DNA of 64,000 nt from the NCBI RefSeq assembly GCF_018390695.1, contig NZ_JAHBGF010000020.1:620001-684000 (forward strand), in the 5' to 3' direction. The notes under the pieces are model-generated. The model was not told the DNA's origin. It saw only the letters and a program-made list of their open reading frames with translations, and did no database searches. The DNA is from Ancylobacter sonchi (GTDB lineage Bacteria; Pseudomonadota; Alphaproteobacteria; Rhizobiales; Xanthobacteraceae). The position numbers and the translations under genes were made by a program. Every line of letters starts with the position of its first letter. Within the stretch, counting starts at the first letter, position 1. Shown in pieces: positions 25,127 through 35,813 of the stretch.

Positions 25127-26155
25127 ATGTCTCAGCCCATGTCCCGGCCGATGTCCCACCCGACGTCTAAGCCCTTGCATCTGCATATCGATAACCGATC
25201 CGCGCTCGGCCCGGTCTTCCAGGCGACGCCCGAGCGCGTCGAGGCGGCACTGGCCAAGCGCCCGGACCTGCGGGAGCAGCTGAACATCACCATCGGGACG
25301 GACGGGGCGGAGTTCGCGCGTGCCATGCAGACGGCCGACATCCTGTTCGGCTGGCAGTTCGACCGCGAGCTGATCGCACGCGGGGAGGCGCCCCGGCTGC
25401 GCTGGGTCCACGCCCATGGCGCCGGCATCAACCATTTGCTGCCGCTCGACTGGCTGCCCAAGCGCGCCGTGCTGACCAACAGCCGCGGCATCCACGCCGA
25501 AAAGGCCGACGAATACACGGTCATGGCGCTGCTGATGCTCAACAACCGCCTGCCGGAAAGCGCCACCCACCAGCGCGCCGCGCACTGGCAGCAGGTGTTT
25601 TCCTCCTCCATCGTCGGCAAGACCGTGCTGATCATCGGTGTCGGCCATATCGGTGCCGGCGCGGCGCGCTGGGCCAAGCGCTTCGGCCTCCATGTGGTCG
25701 GCATCCGCCGCAGCGGCCGGGGGCATCCGCACGTCCACGAGATGCACACGCCCGACGCGCTGCATGCCCTGCTGCCGCGGGCGGATTTCGTGCTGGTGAC
25801 CGCGCCGCACACCGACGAGACCACCCACCTGATCGGTGCACCGGAACTGGCACTGATGAAGGATGGTGCGGGGCTGGTGAACTACAGCCGCGCGAATCTC
25901 GTCGACTATGACGCGCTGCGCGCCGAGCTGGAGGCGGCGCGGCTGAGCGCCGTGCTCGACGTCTTCGATCCCGAGCCGCTGCCGGCCTCCTCGCCGCTCT
26001 GGCAGACGCCCAACCTGATCATGACGCCGCATTGTTCGTCCGATGATACCGAGCTCTACACGCCGAAGACGCTGGATCTCGTGCTGCGCAATGTGGAGCG
26101 CCTCATCGCCGGCAAGCCGTTGCTGAACAAGGTCAATCCCGCCCGTCAGTATTGA
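25127..26155 (+). CDS. D-2-hydroxyacid dehydrogenase, 342 aa
   Basis: NAD(P)H-dependent interconversion of a 2-hydroxy acid and a 2-oxo acid. The nucleotide-binding loop is IGVGHIGAGAARWAKRFG. The catalytic triad is visible as R in NYSRANLVDY, E in DPEPLPASSPLW, and H in MTPHCSS. A Met/Ser/Pro-rich N-terminal leader (MSQPMSRPMSHP) precedes the first strand. The ATG at 25127 follows GAAGGA. It stands 129 bp before an amino-acid ABC transporter and may act on keto acids formed from the imported amino compound. Confidence 0.9.
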   Translation: MSQPMSRPMSHPTSKPLHLHIDNRSALGPVFQATPERVEAALAKRPDLREQLNITIGTDGAEFARAMQTADILFGWQFDRELIARGEAPRLRWVHAHGAGINHLLPLDWLPKRAVLTNSRGIHAEKADEYTVMALLMLNNRLPESATHQRAAHWQQVFSSSIVGKTVLIIGVGHIGAGAARWAKRFGLHVVGIRRSGRGHPHVHEMHTPDALHALLPRADFVLVTAPHTDETTHLIGAPELALMKDGAGLVNYSRANLVDYDALRAELEAARLSAVLDVFDPEPLPASSPLWQTPNLIMTPHCSSDDTELYTPKTLDLVLRNVERLIAGKPLLNKVNPARQY

Positions 26156-26210
26156 CGGACCGCCCCGGGGAGGCGCGCGAATTTAATTCAGCGCCTTCCG
26201 TTTGGGGACA

Positions 26211-26226
26211 AGGCACACCTCTTGCA
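26211..26226 (+). promoter_or_regulatory. Sigma54 (-24/-12) promoter of the amino-acid ABC transporter operon
   Basis: AGGCAC-N5-TTGCA is a near-perfect -24/-12 element, with only the first base differing from TGGCAC. It ends 58 bp before the ATG of the binding-protein gene at 26285, a typical spacing. Sigma54 control of a polar amino-acid importer fits nitrogen regulation, but no NtrC site was identified. Confidence 0.7.
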
Positions 26227-26284
26227 TTCATTTTCAACTGACGCAGGCGGCCCTGTCCAACCCCGCCCGCTGGAGGATATACGG

Positions 26285-27124
26285 ATGACAGGTTTCAAGC
26301 TTCTGGCTCGTCGGTGGGTGCTCGCGGCGCTGGCGTTGACGGCCGCCGGAACGGTGGTCGGCACGCCCGCTCGTGCCGCCACGCTGGAGGAGATCAAGGC
26401 CCGAGGCTACATGGTCGTGGCCACCGAGGACGACTACAAGCCCTTCGAGTTCCTCGAGGACGGCAAGCCGACTGGCTTCGACAACGAGCTGCTGGTCGAG
26501 CTGCGCAAGTTCGTTCCCTTCGAGATCCGCCAGGAGATCATTCCGTGGTCGGGCATTCTCGCCGGCGTCGCCAGCGGCAAGTACGACATGGCGCTGACCG
26601 CGGTGATCATCACCAAGCCGCGCATGGAAACGCTCGCCTTCACCACGCCGATCGCCGACGCGACGCATTTCTACGTCAAGCGCAAGGACGACACCTCGAT
26701 CAAGGAGATCAAGGACCTCGCCGGCAAGAAGGTCGGCGTGCAGACCGGCAGCGCCCAGCTCGACAAGCTGCCCGAGCTCCAGGTCATGCTCGACAAGACC
26801 GGCGGCAAGCTCGGCGAAGTGGTCCAGTACGGCTCCTATCCCGAGGCCTATCAGGATCTCGCCCTCGGGCGCCTCGACTATGTGGTGAACACCATCATCA
26901 ACCTGCGCTCGCTGGTGAAGGACAAGCCGGAGGTGTTCGAGCTCGGCCAGGCGGTTTCCGGCCGCACCGTGCCGGCCTGGGCGATCAAGAAGGGCAACAC
27001 CGAGCTCGTCGAGCTGATCAACGCCTTCCTCGCCGAGCAGAAGAAGAACGGCAACCTCGCCAAGCTGCAGGAGAAATGGTTCGGCCAGTCCTTCCCGGAC
27101 CTGCCGGTGCACTTCGAGCCCTGA
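26285..27124 (+). CDS. Polar amino-acid ABC transporter, substrate-binding protein, 279 aa
   Basis: Periplasmic family-3 binding protein. The signal peptide (RRWVLAALALTAAGTVV, cleavage after ARA) is followed by the typical start TLEEIKARGYMVVATEDDYKPFEF. The ligand-anchor region is near GFDNELLVELRK, and the second lobe starts at KKVGVQTGSAQ. GGAGG stands nine bases before the ATG. It delivers an amino acid or amine to the two permeases downstream. The 123-bp gap to them is filled by tandem stem-loops. Confidence 0.92.
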   Translation: MTGFKLLARRWVLAALALTAAGTVVGTPARAATLEEIKARGYMVVATEDDYKPFEFLEDGKPTGFDNELLVELRKFVPFEIRQEIIPWSGILAGVASGKYDMALTAVIITKPRMETLAFTTPIADATHFYVKRKDDTSIKEIKDLAGKKVGVQTGSAQLDKLPELQVMLDKTGGKLGEVVQYGSYPEAYQDLALGRLDYVVNTIINLRSLVKDKPEVFELGQAVSGRTVPAWAIKKGNTELVELINAFLAEQKKNGNLAKLQEKWFGQSFPDLPVHFEP

Positions 27125-27131
27125 TGCTGCC

Positions 27132-27235
27132 CGCCGGCCGCTCGGCGCGGCCGGCGACCTAGCGTTCCCTTTGCCGGCCGCCTCAAGCGGCCGGCGGCCT
27201 GATGTCTCCCTTGCCAGCCGCCTCGCGCGGTCGGC
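27132..27235 (+). repeat. Three tandem GC-rich stem-loops between binding-protein and permease genes
   Basis: Two perfect hairpins have arms GCCGGCCGC/GCGGCCGGC at 27133-27141/27147-27155 and 27173-27181/27187-27195, each with a 5-base loop. An imperfect third has arms GCCAGCCGC/GCGGTCGGC at 27213-27221/27227-27235. They recur every 40 bp, with related spacer sequence, so they look like a tandem repeat. Such structures behind a binding-protein gene usually protect its mRNA end and lower downstream permease expression. Confidence 0.8.
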
Positions 27236-27247
27236 GGATGGCCGCTC

Positions 27248-27895
27248 ATGACATTAAACGCCTTCCTCTCGCTGCTGAACGGCGCCGGCGTGACGATCTC
27301 GGTCTCCCTGGCCGGGATCGCGCTGGGCGTGCCGTTCGGCCTGGCGCTGGCGCTCTTGCGCTGGCAGCGCGTGCCGCTGCTGGCGCCGCTCGCCACCGTC
27401 TATGTCAGCCTGCTGCGCTCGACGCCGGCGGTGACGCTGTGCCTGCTGATCTTCTTCGCGCTGCCGGTCATCGGCATCGAGATCGACGCGCTGAGCGCGG
27501 CGGTGGCGACGCTCGCCCTCAACACCGCGGCGTTCAATTGCGAGATCTGGCGCTCCGGGCTGATGAATTTCTCGCGCGACCAGATCGAGGCGGCGCGCAC
27601 CTTCGGCATGAGCGGCCCGCTCACTTTCCGGCGCATCATCTTCCCCCAGCTCTGGCGCACCTGCCTGCCCAGCCTCGTCAACGAGATGACGCTGCTCATC
27701 AAGTCGAGCACCGCCATCGCGGTGATCGGCGTGGCGGAGATCACCCGCGCCGCCATCCGCATCGGCGCGCAGACCTATGATCCGCTGCCGCCCATGCTGG
27801 TGGCGACCGGCATCTACATCGTGCTGGTTCTGGTCTTCGTCGGTCTCCAGCGCTTCACCGAGCGCGTCTACGGGCACGCGGGAGGCGCGGCATGA
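27248..27895 (+). CDS. Amino-acid ABC transporter permease (HisM/GlnP type), 215 aa
   Basis: Membrane subunit with about five segments. The inner-membrane coupling motif lies in EAARTFGMSGPLTFRRIIFPQ (EAA loop, shown in part). It forms a heterodimer with the next gene, whose start overlaps this stop in ATGA. Together they import the ligand carried by the upstream binding protein. Confidence 0.9.
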   Translation: MTLNAFLSLLNGAGVTISVSLAGIALGVPFGLALALLRWQRVPLLAPLATVYVSLLRSTPAVTLCLLIFFALPVIGIEIDALSAAVATLALNTAAFNCEIWRSGLMNFSRDQIEAARTFGMSGPLTFRRIIFPQLWRTCLPSLVNEMTLLIKSSTAIAVIGVAEITRAAIRIGAQTYDPLPPMLVATGIYIVLVLVFVGLQRFTERVYGHAGGAA

Positions 27896-28548
27896 TCCGG
27901 GACTTCTCCCTCATCTGGCAGAGCGCCGACCGGCTGCTCGACGGCCTGATCAACACCGTCCTGCTCAGCCTCGTCGGCGCCGTGCTCGCGCTGGCGCTCG
28001 GGGCGCTGCTGGCGATCCCGCTGATGGCGTCCAACCCGGTGCTGCGCCTGGTCAGCCGCGGCTTCGTCGACCTGATGCGCTGCGTGCCGTTCCTGATGCT
28101 GACCTATCTCGTCTATTACGGCCTGCCGCGACTGGGGCTGCGCTTCGACAACTGGACGGCCGGCCTCGTCGCCATCGTCGTCTACAACACCGCCTACATG
28201 GCCGAGATCATTCGCGGCATCTGGAGCCGGCTGGAGCGCGAGACCATCGAGGCGGCGGTCGCCTTCGGCTTCCATGGCTGGCGACTGGTCTCGCGCATCA
28301 TCCTGCCGCAGATCGTGCTCGCCGCCGGGCCGATGATCGGCAACCAGCTGATCCAGATCATCAAGGACACCGCCTTCCTGACGATCATCGCGGTGCCCGA
28401 GCTGACCCACGCCGCCAACAGCATCCAGGCGCAATATTTCATTCCCTTCGCGACCTTCATCACCGCGGTGCTGCTGTACTGGGCGCTGTGCATGCTGGTG
28501 GAGGTCGGGGTCTATGCCGTCGAACGTATCGCGGAGAAGCGACGCTGA
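27892..28548 (+). CDS. Amino-acid ABC transporter permease (HisQ/GlnP type), 218 aa
   Basis: Second membrane subunit with about five segments. Its coupling loop is IEAAVAFGFHGWRLVSRIIL. The end overlaps the start of the ATPase gene by one base (TGATG), so the three genes are translationally linked. Paralogous to the preceding permease. Confidence 0.9.
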   Translation: MIRDFSLIWQSADRLLDGLINTVLLSLVGAVLALALGALLAIPLMASNPVLRLVSRGFVDLMRCVPFLMLTYLVYYGLPRLGLRFDNWTAGLVAIVVYNTAYMAEIIRGIWSRLERETIEAAVAFGFHGWRLVSRIILPQIVLAAGPMIGNQLIQIIKDTAFLTIIAVPELTHAANSIQAQYFIPFATFITAVLLYWALCMLVEVGVYAVERIAEKRR

Positions 28549-29348
28549 TGACTGACACTGCTTCCGAAAGCCGCGACGCCCCGGTGCTCGCTCCGGTGCT
28601 GGAGATCAGCGGGCTCACCAAGACCTTCGACGACAAGGTGGTGCTCGACGGCGTCTCGCTGACCGTCGCGCGCGGGCAGACCGTCTGCCTCTTGGGGCCG
28701 AGCGGCTCGGGCAAGTCGACGCTGCTGCGCTGCGTGAACTGGCTGGAGAAGCCCGACCAGGGCACCGTGCTGCTCTGCGGCGAGCGCATCGGCATGCGTC
28801 CGGGCGGCGTGGTGCCGATGGGCAATGCCGAGCTCGCCAAACTGCGCATGCGCATGGGCACGGTGTTCCAGCACTTCAATCTCTGGCCGCACCTGACGGT
28901 GTTGCAGAACATCATCGAGGCGCCGGTCCATGTGCAGAAGCGGCGGCGTGAGGAGGTGATCGCCGAGGCCGAGGCGCTGTTGGAGAATGTCGGCCTCGCC
29001 GACAAGCGCGACGCCTTTCCCAGCCGGCTGTCGGGCGGACAGAAGCAGCGCGTCGGCATCGCCCGTGCGCTGGCGATGAAGCCCGAGCTGCTGCTGTTCG
29101 ACGAGCCGACCTCCGCGCTCGACCCGGAGCTGGTGGGCGAGGTGGTGGCGGTGATGAAGAGCCTGTCGCAGGCCGGCAGCACCATGCTCGTGGTCACCCA
29201 TGAGATGGGCTTCGCCCGCGAGACCGCCGACAAGGTTGTGCTGATGGATGGCGGCCGCGTCGTCGAGGAGGGCGGGCCGGAGGAGTTCTTCGGCAATCCG
29301 CGCACCGAGCGCGCGCGCCAGTTCCTGCAGCGCTATGTGAGCGCCTGA
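28548..29348 (+). CDS. Amino-acid ABC transporter ATP-binding protein (GlnQ/HisP-like), 266 aa
   Basis: Complete nucleotide-binding domain: Walker A GPSGSGKST, Q-loop FQHFNLWPHLTV, signature LSGGQ, Walker B LLLFDEPTSALD, and H-loop VTHEMGFA. A 15-residue polar leader precedes the first strand. It powers the transporter encoded by the three preceding genes. The start at 28548 is fixed by the TGATG overlap. Confidence 0.93.
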   Translation: MTDTASESRDAPVLAPVLEISGLTKTFDDKVVLDGVSLTVARGQTVCLLGPSGSGKSTLLRCVNWLEKPDQGTVLLCGERIGMRPGGVVPMGNAELAKLRMRMGTVFQHFNLWPHLTVLQNIIEAPVHVQKRRREEVIAEAEALLENVGLADKRDAFPSRLSGGQKQRVGIARALAMKPELLLFDEPTSALDPELVGEVVAVMKSLSQAGSTMLVVTHEMGFARETADKVVLMDGGRVVEEGGPEEFFGNPRTERARQFLQRYVSA

Positions 29349-29366
29349 CGGCTTCAGGAGGATCGA

Positions 29367-30005
29367 ATGAACGAGACGACGACGCCCGCCGCGACCGCAC
29401 TCGACGGCGTGGTCTACGATCATGTGGTGCCGGCGCGCCAGCCATGGAGCCGTGTGGTCCGGGCGGGGGAGATCCTGCGGATCATCGACCTCGAAGGCCA
29501 GCAGGCGGTGGACTTCCTCTGCTACAACGCCGCCGATCCCGGCGACCGCTACAGCTCGATGAACACCATCAAGGTGCAGGGCAACTCCTATGTCGGCAAG
29601 GGGACTGTGCTCTACAGCGACGCCGGCGTGGCGCTGTTCACCGTGACCGAGGACACGCTCGGGCGGCACGACACCGTCTATGGCTGTTGCAGCATCCCCA
29701 ACAACTTCCTGCGCTACGGCGTGAAGACGACTGAGAGTTGCTACTCGAACTTCCTGAGCGAGTTGGCGACGCATGGCATGGACCGCAGCGCCATCGTCTC
29801 CAACGTCAATTTCTTCATGCAGGTGCCGATCCGCGACGACGGCAGTGCCGGCGTCGCGGCCGACGTGTCCCCGCCGGGCGGCTTCGTCGATCTGAGGGCG
29901 GAGGTCGACGTGCTGGCGGTGATCTCGAACTGCCCGCAGATGCACAATCCCTGCAACGCCTACAACCCGACGCCGATCCGCGTCATCGTCCGCACGGTGG
30001 CCTGA
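29367..30005 (+). CDS. DUF1989 family protein (urea-carboxylase-associated / carboxyguanidine deiminase-like), 212 aa
   Basis: Single-domain DUF1989 protein. Characteristic blocks are the DLEGQQAVDFLCYN start, the SSMNTIKVQGN strand, and the cysteine-rich CPQMHNPCNAYNPTPIRV end. Some DUF1989 pairs are the two subunits of carboxyguanidine deiminase in guanidine breakdown. Here only one copy is present and no urea carboxylase is nearby, so the function is open. A strong CAGGAGG site precedes it. It follows the ABC ATPase by 18 bp and most likely acts on the imported nitrogen compound. Confidence 0.8.
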   Translation: MNETTTPAATALDGVVYDHVVPARQPWSRVVRAGEILRIIDLEGQQAVDFLCYNAADPGDRYSSMNTIKVQGNSYVGKGTVLYSDAGVALFTVTEDTLGRHDTVYGCCSIPNNFLRYGVKTTESCYSNFLSELATHGMDRSAIVSNVNFFMQVPIRDDGSAGVAADVSPPGGFVDLRAEVDVLAVISNCPQMHNPCNAYNPTPIRVIVRTVA

Positions 30006-30064
30006 CGTTTGACCGCCGCGACCGGCGCGACAATCCGGCGCCGGCGGCGGGCGAGGGGAGGTCG

Positions 30065-30219
30065 CTAGCCACCTCGTCCGCCGCCGCCCGCCAATGACCA
30101 GCCGCCGGTTCGGCCGGGAATGACGAGCGGGCTGCCGGACACGGGATCGGCGATGATGACCGCCGGCAGCCCCCGAACACCTCCTCGACGAGCTGCGGCG
30201 TGACGACCGCCCCGGGCGC
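30065..30219 (-). pseudogene. Detached C-terminal tail of the siderophore ABC ATPase gene
   Basis: Downstream of the TGA that ends the ATPase, the same frame continues with plausible protein (APGAVVTPQLVEEVFGG). After a further one-base shift it reads LPAVIIADPVSGSPLVIPGR, typical of the end of FecE/FepC proteins. So the tail was lost through one nonsense change (probably GGA to TGA) and one frameshift. Confidence 0.7.
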
Positions 30220-30900
30220 TCACTCGGCGACGATGGCGCCCTGCTTCATGACCAAGAGATGCGTCGCGTAGCGGCAGGCATGATTGAGGTCGTGCAGCAC
30301 GGCGATGATGGTGCGGCCCTCGGCGTTGAGGCCGGCGAGCAGATCGAGCAGCTCGATCTGGTGGGCGATGTCGAGGAAGGTGGTCGGCTCGTCCAGCAGC
30401 AGGATCGGGGTTTGCTGCGCCAGCACCATGGCGATCCATATTCTCTGGCGCTGGCCGCCGGACAATTCGTCGACCAGACGGCCGGACAGCTCGGTGATGC
30501 GGGTTGCCCGCATCGCCGCTGCCACCGCCTCCTCGTCCGCCTCCGACCATTGCCGGAAGAAGGACTGATGCGGGTAGCGGCCGCGCGCCACCAGATCGGC
30601 AACCCTGATGCCGTCCGGCGCGAGGGAGCTTTGCGGCAGCAGACCGAGACGGCGGGCCACCTCCTTCGCCGCCAGATCGGCGATGTCGCCGCCGTCGAGC
30701 ACCACCTGGCCGTCCGCCGGGATCAGCAGACGCGACAGGGCGCGCAGCAGGGTCGACTTGCCGCAGGCGTTCGGGCCGACGATCACGGTGAACGAGCCGT
30801 CGGGGATCGAGAGGGAGAGATCGCTGGCAATGGTTCGCCGGTCATAGCGAAGCGTGACGCGGTCGGCGTGCAGCCGATCATCCATTGGGCCGGCACTCAT
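30220..30900 (-). CDS. Iron-siderophore ABC transporter ATPase (FecE/FepC-like), C-terminally truncated, 226 aa
   Basis: The core nucleotide-binding domain is intact: Walker A GPNACGKST, Q-loop LLPQSSLA, signature ELSGGQRQR, Walker B ILLLDEPTTFLD and H-loop VLHDLNHA. It stops at GAIVAE, about 30-50 residues short of FecE/FepC relatives, and the missing tail lies downstream out of frame. No permease or binding protein of a siderophore system is present in the window. It may be a decaying orphan, or may still serve distant permeases. ATG 30900 is used, and 30885 is also possible. Confidence 0.75.
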   Translation of the reverse strand: MSAGPMDDRLHADRVTLRYDRRTIASDLSLSIPDGSFTVIVGPNACGKSTLLRALSRLLIPADGQVVLDGGDIADLAAKEVARRLGLLPQSSLAPDGIRVADLVARGRYPHQSFFRQWSEADEEAVAAAMRATRITELSGRLVDELSGGQRQRIWIAMVLAQQTPILLLDEPTTFLDIAHQIELLDLLAGLNAEGRTIIAVLHDLNHACRYATHLLVMKQGAIVAE

Positions 30901-30947
30901 GTTCGCTCCGCCCGCAAAAGCCGCGGTCGCTGGATCTGACACAACAG

Positions 30948-31007
30948 TGTCGACATATGTCGGCCTAATGTCGTCTAATTCGCTTTTAAATAGAAAAAGT
31001 GTCGACA
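30948..31007. promoter_or_regulatory. TGTCGACA operator sites upstream of aconitase
   Basis: Perfect TGTCGACA palindromes lie at 30948-30955 and 31000-31007. Half-sites TGTCG lie at 30958 and 30969, spaced 10-11 bp from each other, so they sit on one face of the helix. The same palindrome recurs three more times in this island, next to the GntR gene and before tctC. They are probable binding sites of that GntR regulator. Confidence 0.65.
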
Positions 31008-31054
31008 AAAAATCTGCGTGCCGTATGTATGGGGCAACATGCGGAGGTGCGGAC

Positions 31055-33722
<2,668 letters not shown>

Positions 33723-33733
<11 letters not shown>

Positions 33734-34922
33734 GCTGACGCCGCAGATCGCCATACCTGCCGTCTATATGCGTGGCGGCACCAGCCGGGCCATTATCTTC
33801 CATGCGGCGGACCTTCCCGTGGATCCGGCGGCGCGCGACGCGATCATTCTCGCCGCGATCGGCAGTCCCGATCCGAACCGGCGCCAGCTGGACGGACTGG
33901 GCGGGGCGATCTCCTCGCTCTCCAAGATCGCCATCGTCGGTCCTTCGAGCCGGCCGGACGCGGATGTCGACTACACTTTCGGGCAGGTGGCCATCGACGC
34001 CCCGCTGGTGGGGTACAAGGGCAATTGCGGCAACATCTCCTCGGCGATCGGGCCGTTCGCGCTCGATGAGGGGTTGGTCGCGGCTGATGGCGACAGCGCG
34101 ACGGTGCGCATCCACAACACCAATACCGGCAAGGTCATCGTCGCGCGGTTCCCGGTGAGCGGTGGCCGGGCGGCGGTGGAGGGCGACTTCGAGCTGCAGG
34201 GCGTCGCCGGCAAGGGCGCGCCGATCCGCATGTCGTTCCTCGAACCCGGCGGCGCCGCGACCGGCCGCCTGCTGCCGACCGGACGGGCGCAGGACGAACT
34301 CGCCGTCGAGGGGATCGGCACCGTGACGGTCTCGCTGGTCGATGCCGCCAACCCGGCCGTGTTCGTGGACGCCCGCTCGCTCGGCATGACCGGCCTCGAA
34401 TTGCCGGACGAGATCGAGGCGCGGCCCGGGCTTCTTGCAAAGCTGGAGGCGATCCGCGTCGCCGCCGCCGTGGCCATGGGCATCGCGGCGACCGAGGAGG
34501 AGGCGCGGACCCGCATCCGCAACCTGCCGCTGGTGGGCATCCTCGCCGCGCCTGTCGATGCCCCGACGCTCAGCGGGAAGACGCTGCCCGCGTCATCGTT
34601 CCACATTCTGGCGCGCATGATCTCGGCCGGCCAGCCGCACAAGGCTTCGCCGCTGACCGGCGCCATGTGCCTCGCCATCGCCATGCGGCTGCCGGGGACG
34701 ATCGCCGCCGAACTCGCGCATCTTCCATCCGATCCCGACGCGGATCTCGTCGTCGCGCACCCGTCCGGCCTGCTGCCGGTCGCCGCGCGCCTGAGCCGTG
34801 AGGGCGAGCCGCATGCCGACGAGGCCGTGGTCTACCGCACGGCCCGGCGGCTGATGCAGGGCAGCGTCCTGGTGCCGCGCAGGGTGCTGGAGAGCGCGGA
34901 AAATGTGTCGACAAAAATCTGA
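33723..34922 (+). CDS. prpF: PrpF-family isomerase (aconitate/oxalomesaconate tautomerase-like), 399 aa
   Basis: Diaminopimelate-epimerase-fold protein of the PrpF family. Family blocks are AVYMRGGTSRAIIF at the N-terminus, GGAISSLSKIAIV, the GNCGNISSAIGPFA cysteine loop and GKTLPASSFHIL. PrpF proteins isomerise the double bond of substituted aconitates (trans to cis aconitate and methylaconitate) and work with AcnD. The start lies inside the aconitase gene. The last codons include a TGTCGACA operator for the next gene. Confidence 0.88.
34906..34913. promoter_or_regulatory. TGTCGACA operator before the GntR gene
   Basis: Perfect copy of the island operator, within the last codons of prpF and 51 bp before the regulator start. 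It suggests autoregulation. Confidence 0.55.
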
Positions 34923-34963
34923 GGCCCCGGCAGGCTCCGCCGCATCATGCGAGGAAGGGTGCC

Positions 34964-35671
34964 ATGCTGGACGAACTGGATGATTCCACGACCGTGGCGG
35001 ACAGCGCCCTGGCGCGCCTGACCCAGGTCATTCTCGACGGAGAGCTGAAGCCCGGTGCCAAGGTTAGCGAACCCGAGCTGGCCCGGCGTTTCGGCATCAG
35101 CCGCGCGCCTTTGCGCGAGGCGATCCGCCGCCTTGAGGAGCGCAGCGTGCTGACCCGGGCACCGCGCCTCGGTGCGCGGGTGGTGGTGCTGTCTCCGGCC
35201 AAGGTGGAGCAGATCTTCATCGTGCGTGAGGCCGTCGAGGGAATGATCGCGCGCGAGGCGGCCACGCGCATCACCGATTCCGAAATCGCCCAGTTGAGGG
35301 AAAACCTCGCGCGGCAGAAGGCGCGGTCCGAGGAGATCGGCTTTTCCACCTTTCTCACCCGCGAGCTCGACAGCGACTTTCACACCTTCATCGCCCGGTG
35401 CAGCCGCAACGAATTCCTCATCAAGTTCCTCTGCGAGGACTACGCCACGCTGATCGGCCTGTGCCGCAAGCATCTGCGCCAGGTGCCCGAGCGCGCCTAT
35501 CGCGCCTTCGTCGAGCATGGCCGCATCGTCGATGCGCTGGCCGACCGCGATGCCGACATGGCGGAGCTCGCCATGCGCCGGCACATCCAGGCCTCGCGAC
35601 AGATGATGGTGGCCAGCGTGCAGGAGTCCGGCGGCGAGGGCGTGCGACACCGGCGGCGCCTGCCGAAGTAG
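34964..35671 (+). CDS. GntR-family (FCD) regulator of the tricarboxylate island, 235 aa
   Basis: Winged helix-turn-helix (RLTQVILDGELKPGAKVSEP, then RRFGISRAPLREAIRRLEE) with a helical FCD domain for an acid ligand. It is embedded between prpF and tctC. Since five TGTCGACA palindromes flank the transcription units of this island and none is seen in another promoter region of the window, this protein is the likely reader. Repression relieved by a tricarboxylate would fit, but direction of control is not visible. Confidence 0.88.
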   Translation: MLDELDDSTTVADSALARLTQVILDGELKPGAKVSEPELARRFGISRAPLREAIRRLEERSVLTRAPRLGARVVVLSPAKVEQIFIVREAVEGMIAREAATRITDSEIAQLRENLARQKARSEEIGFSTFLTRELDSDFHTFIARCSRNEFLIKFLCEDYATLIGLCRKHLRQVPERAYRAFVEHGRIVDALADRDADMAELAMRRHIQASRQMMVASVQESGGEGVRHRRRLPK

Positions 35672-35682
35672 ATTCTACGTCT

Positions 35683-35698
35683 ATTGTGTCGACACAAT
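35683..35698. promoter_or_regulatory. Perfect 16-bp palindromic operator ATTGTGTCGACACAAT
   Basis: The longest and most symmetrical copy of the island operator, placed between the GntR gene and tctC. Upstream of the -35 of the next promoter by about 24 bp. Confidence 0.7.
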
Positions 35699-35721
35699 GG
35701 ATGGTTCATGTTTAGAATAAC

Positions 35722-35757
35722 TTGACATTGTTGGATATATCCCAACATATGTCGACA
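35722..35757 (+). promoter_or_regulatory. Sigma70-type promoter of tctCBA with overlapping operator
   Basis: TTGACA at 35722-35727, a 17-bp spacer, then ACATAT at 35745-35750 as -10. A TGTCGACA at 35750-35757 touches the -10, so a bound regulator would block open-complex formation. The tctC start lies 57 bp downstream. Confidence 0.65.
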
Positions 35758-35813
35758 ATATGCGAGACGGCAAAGAGCTCGCACTATCGGGAAACGTTCG
35801 TCAGGAGAGTCTC

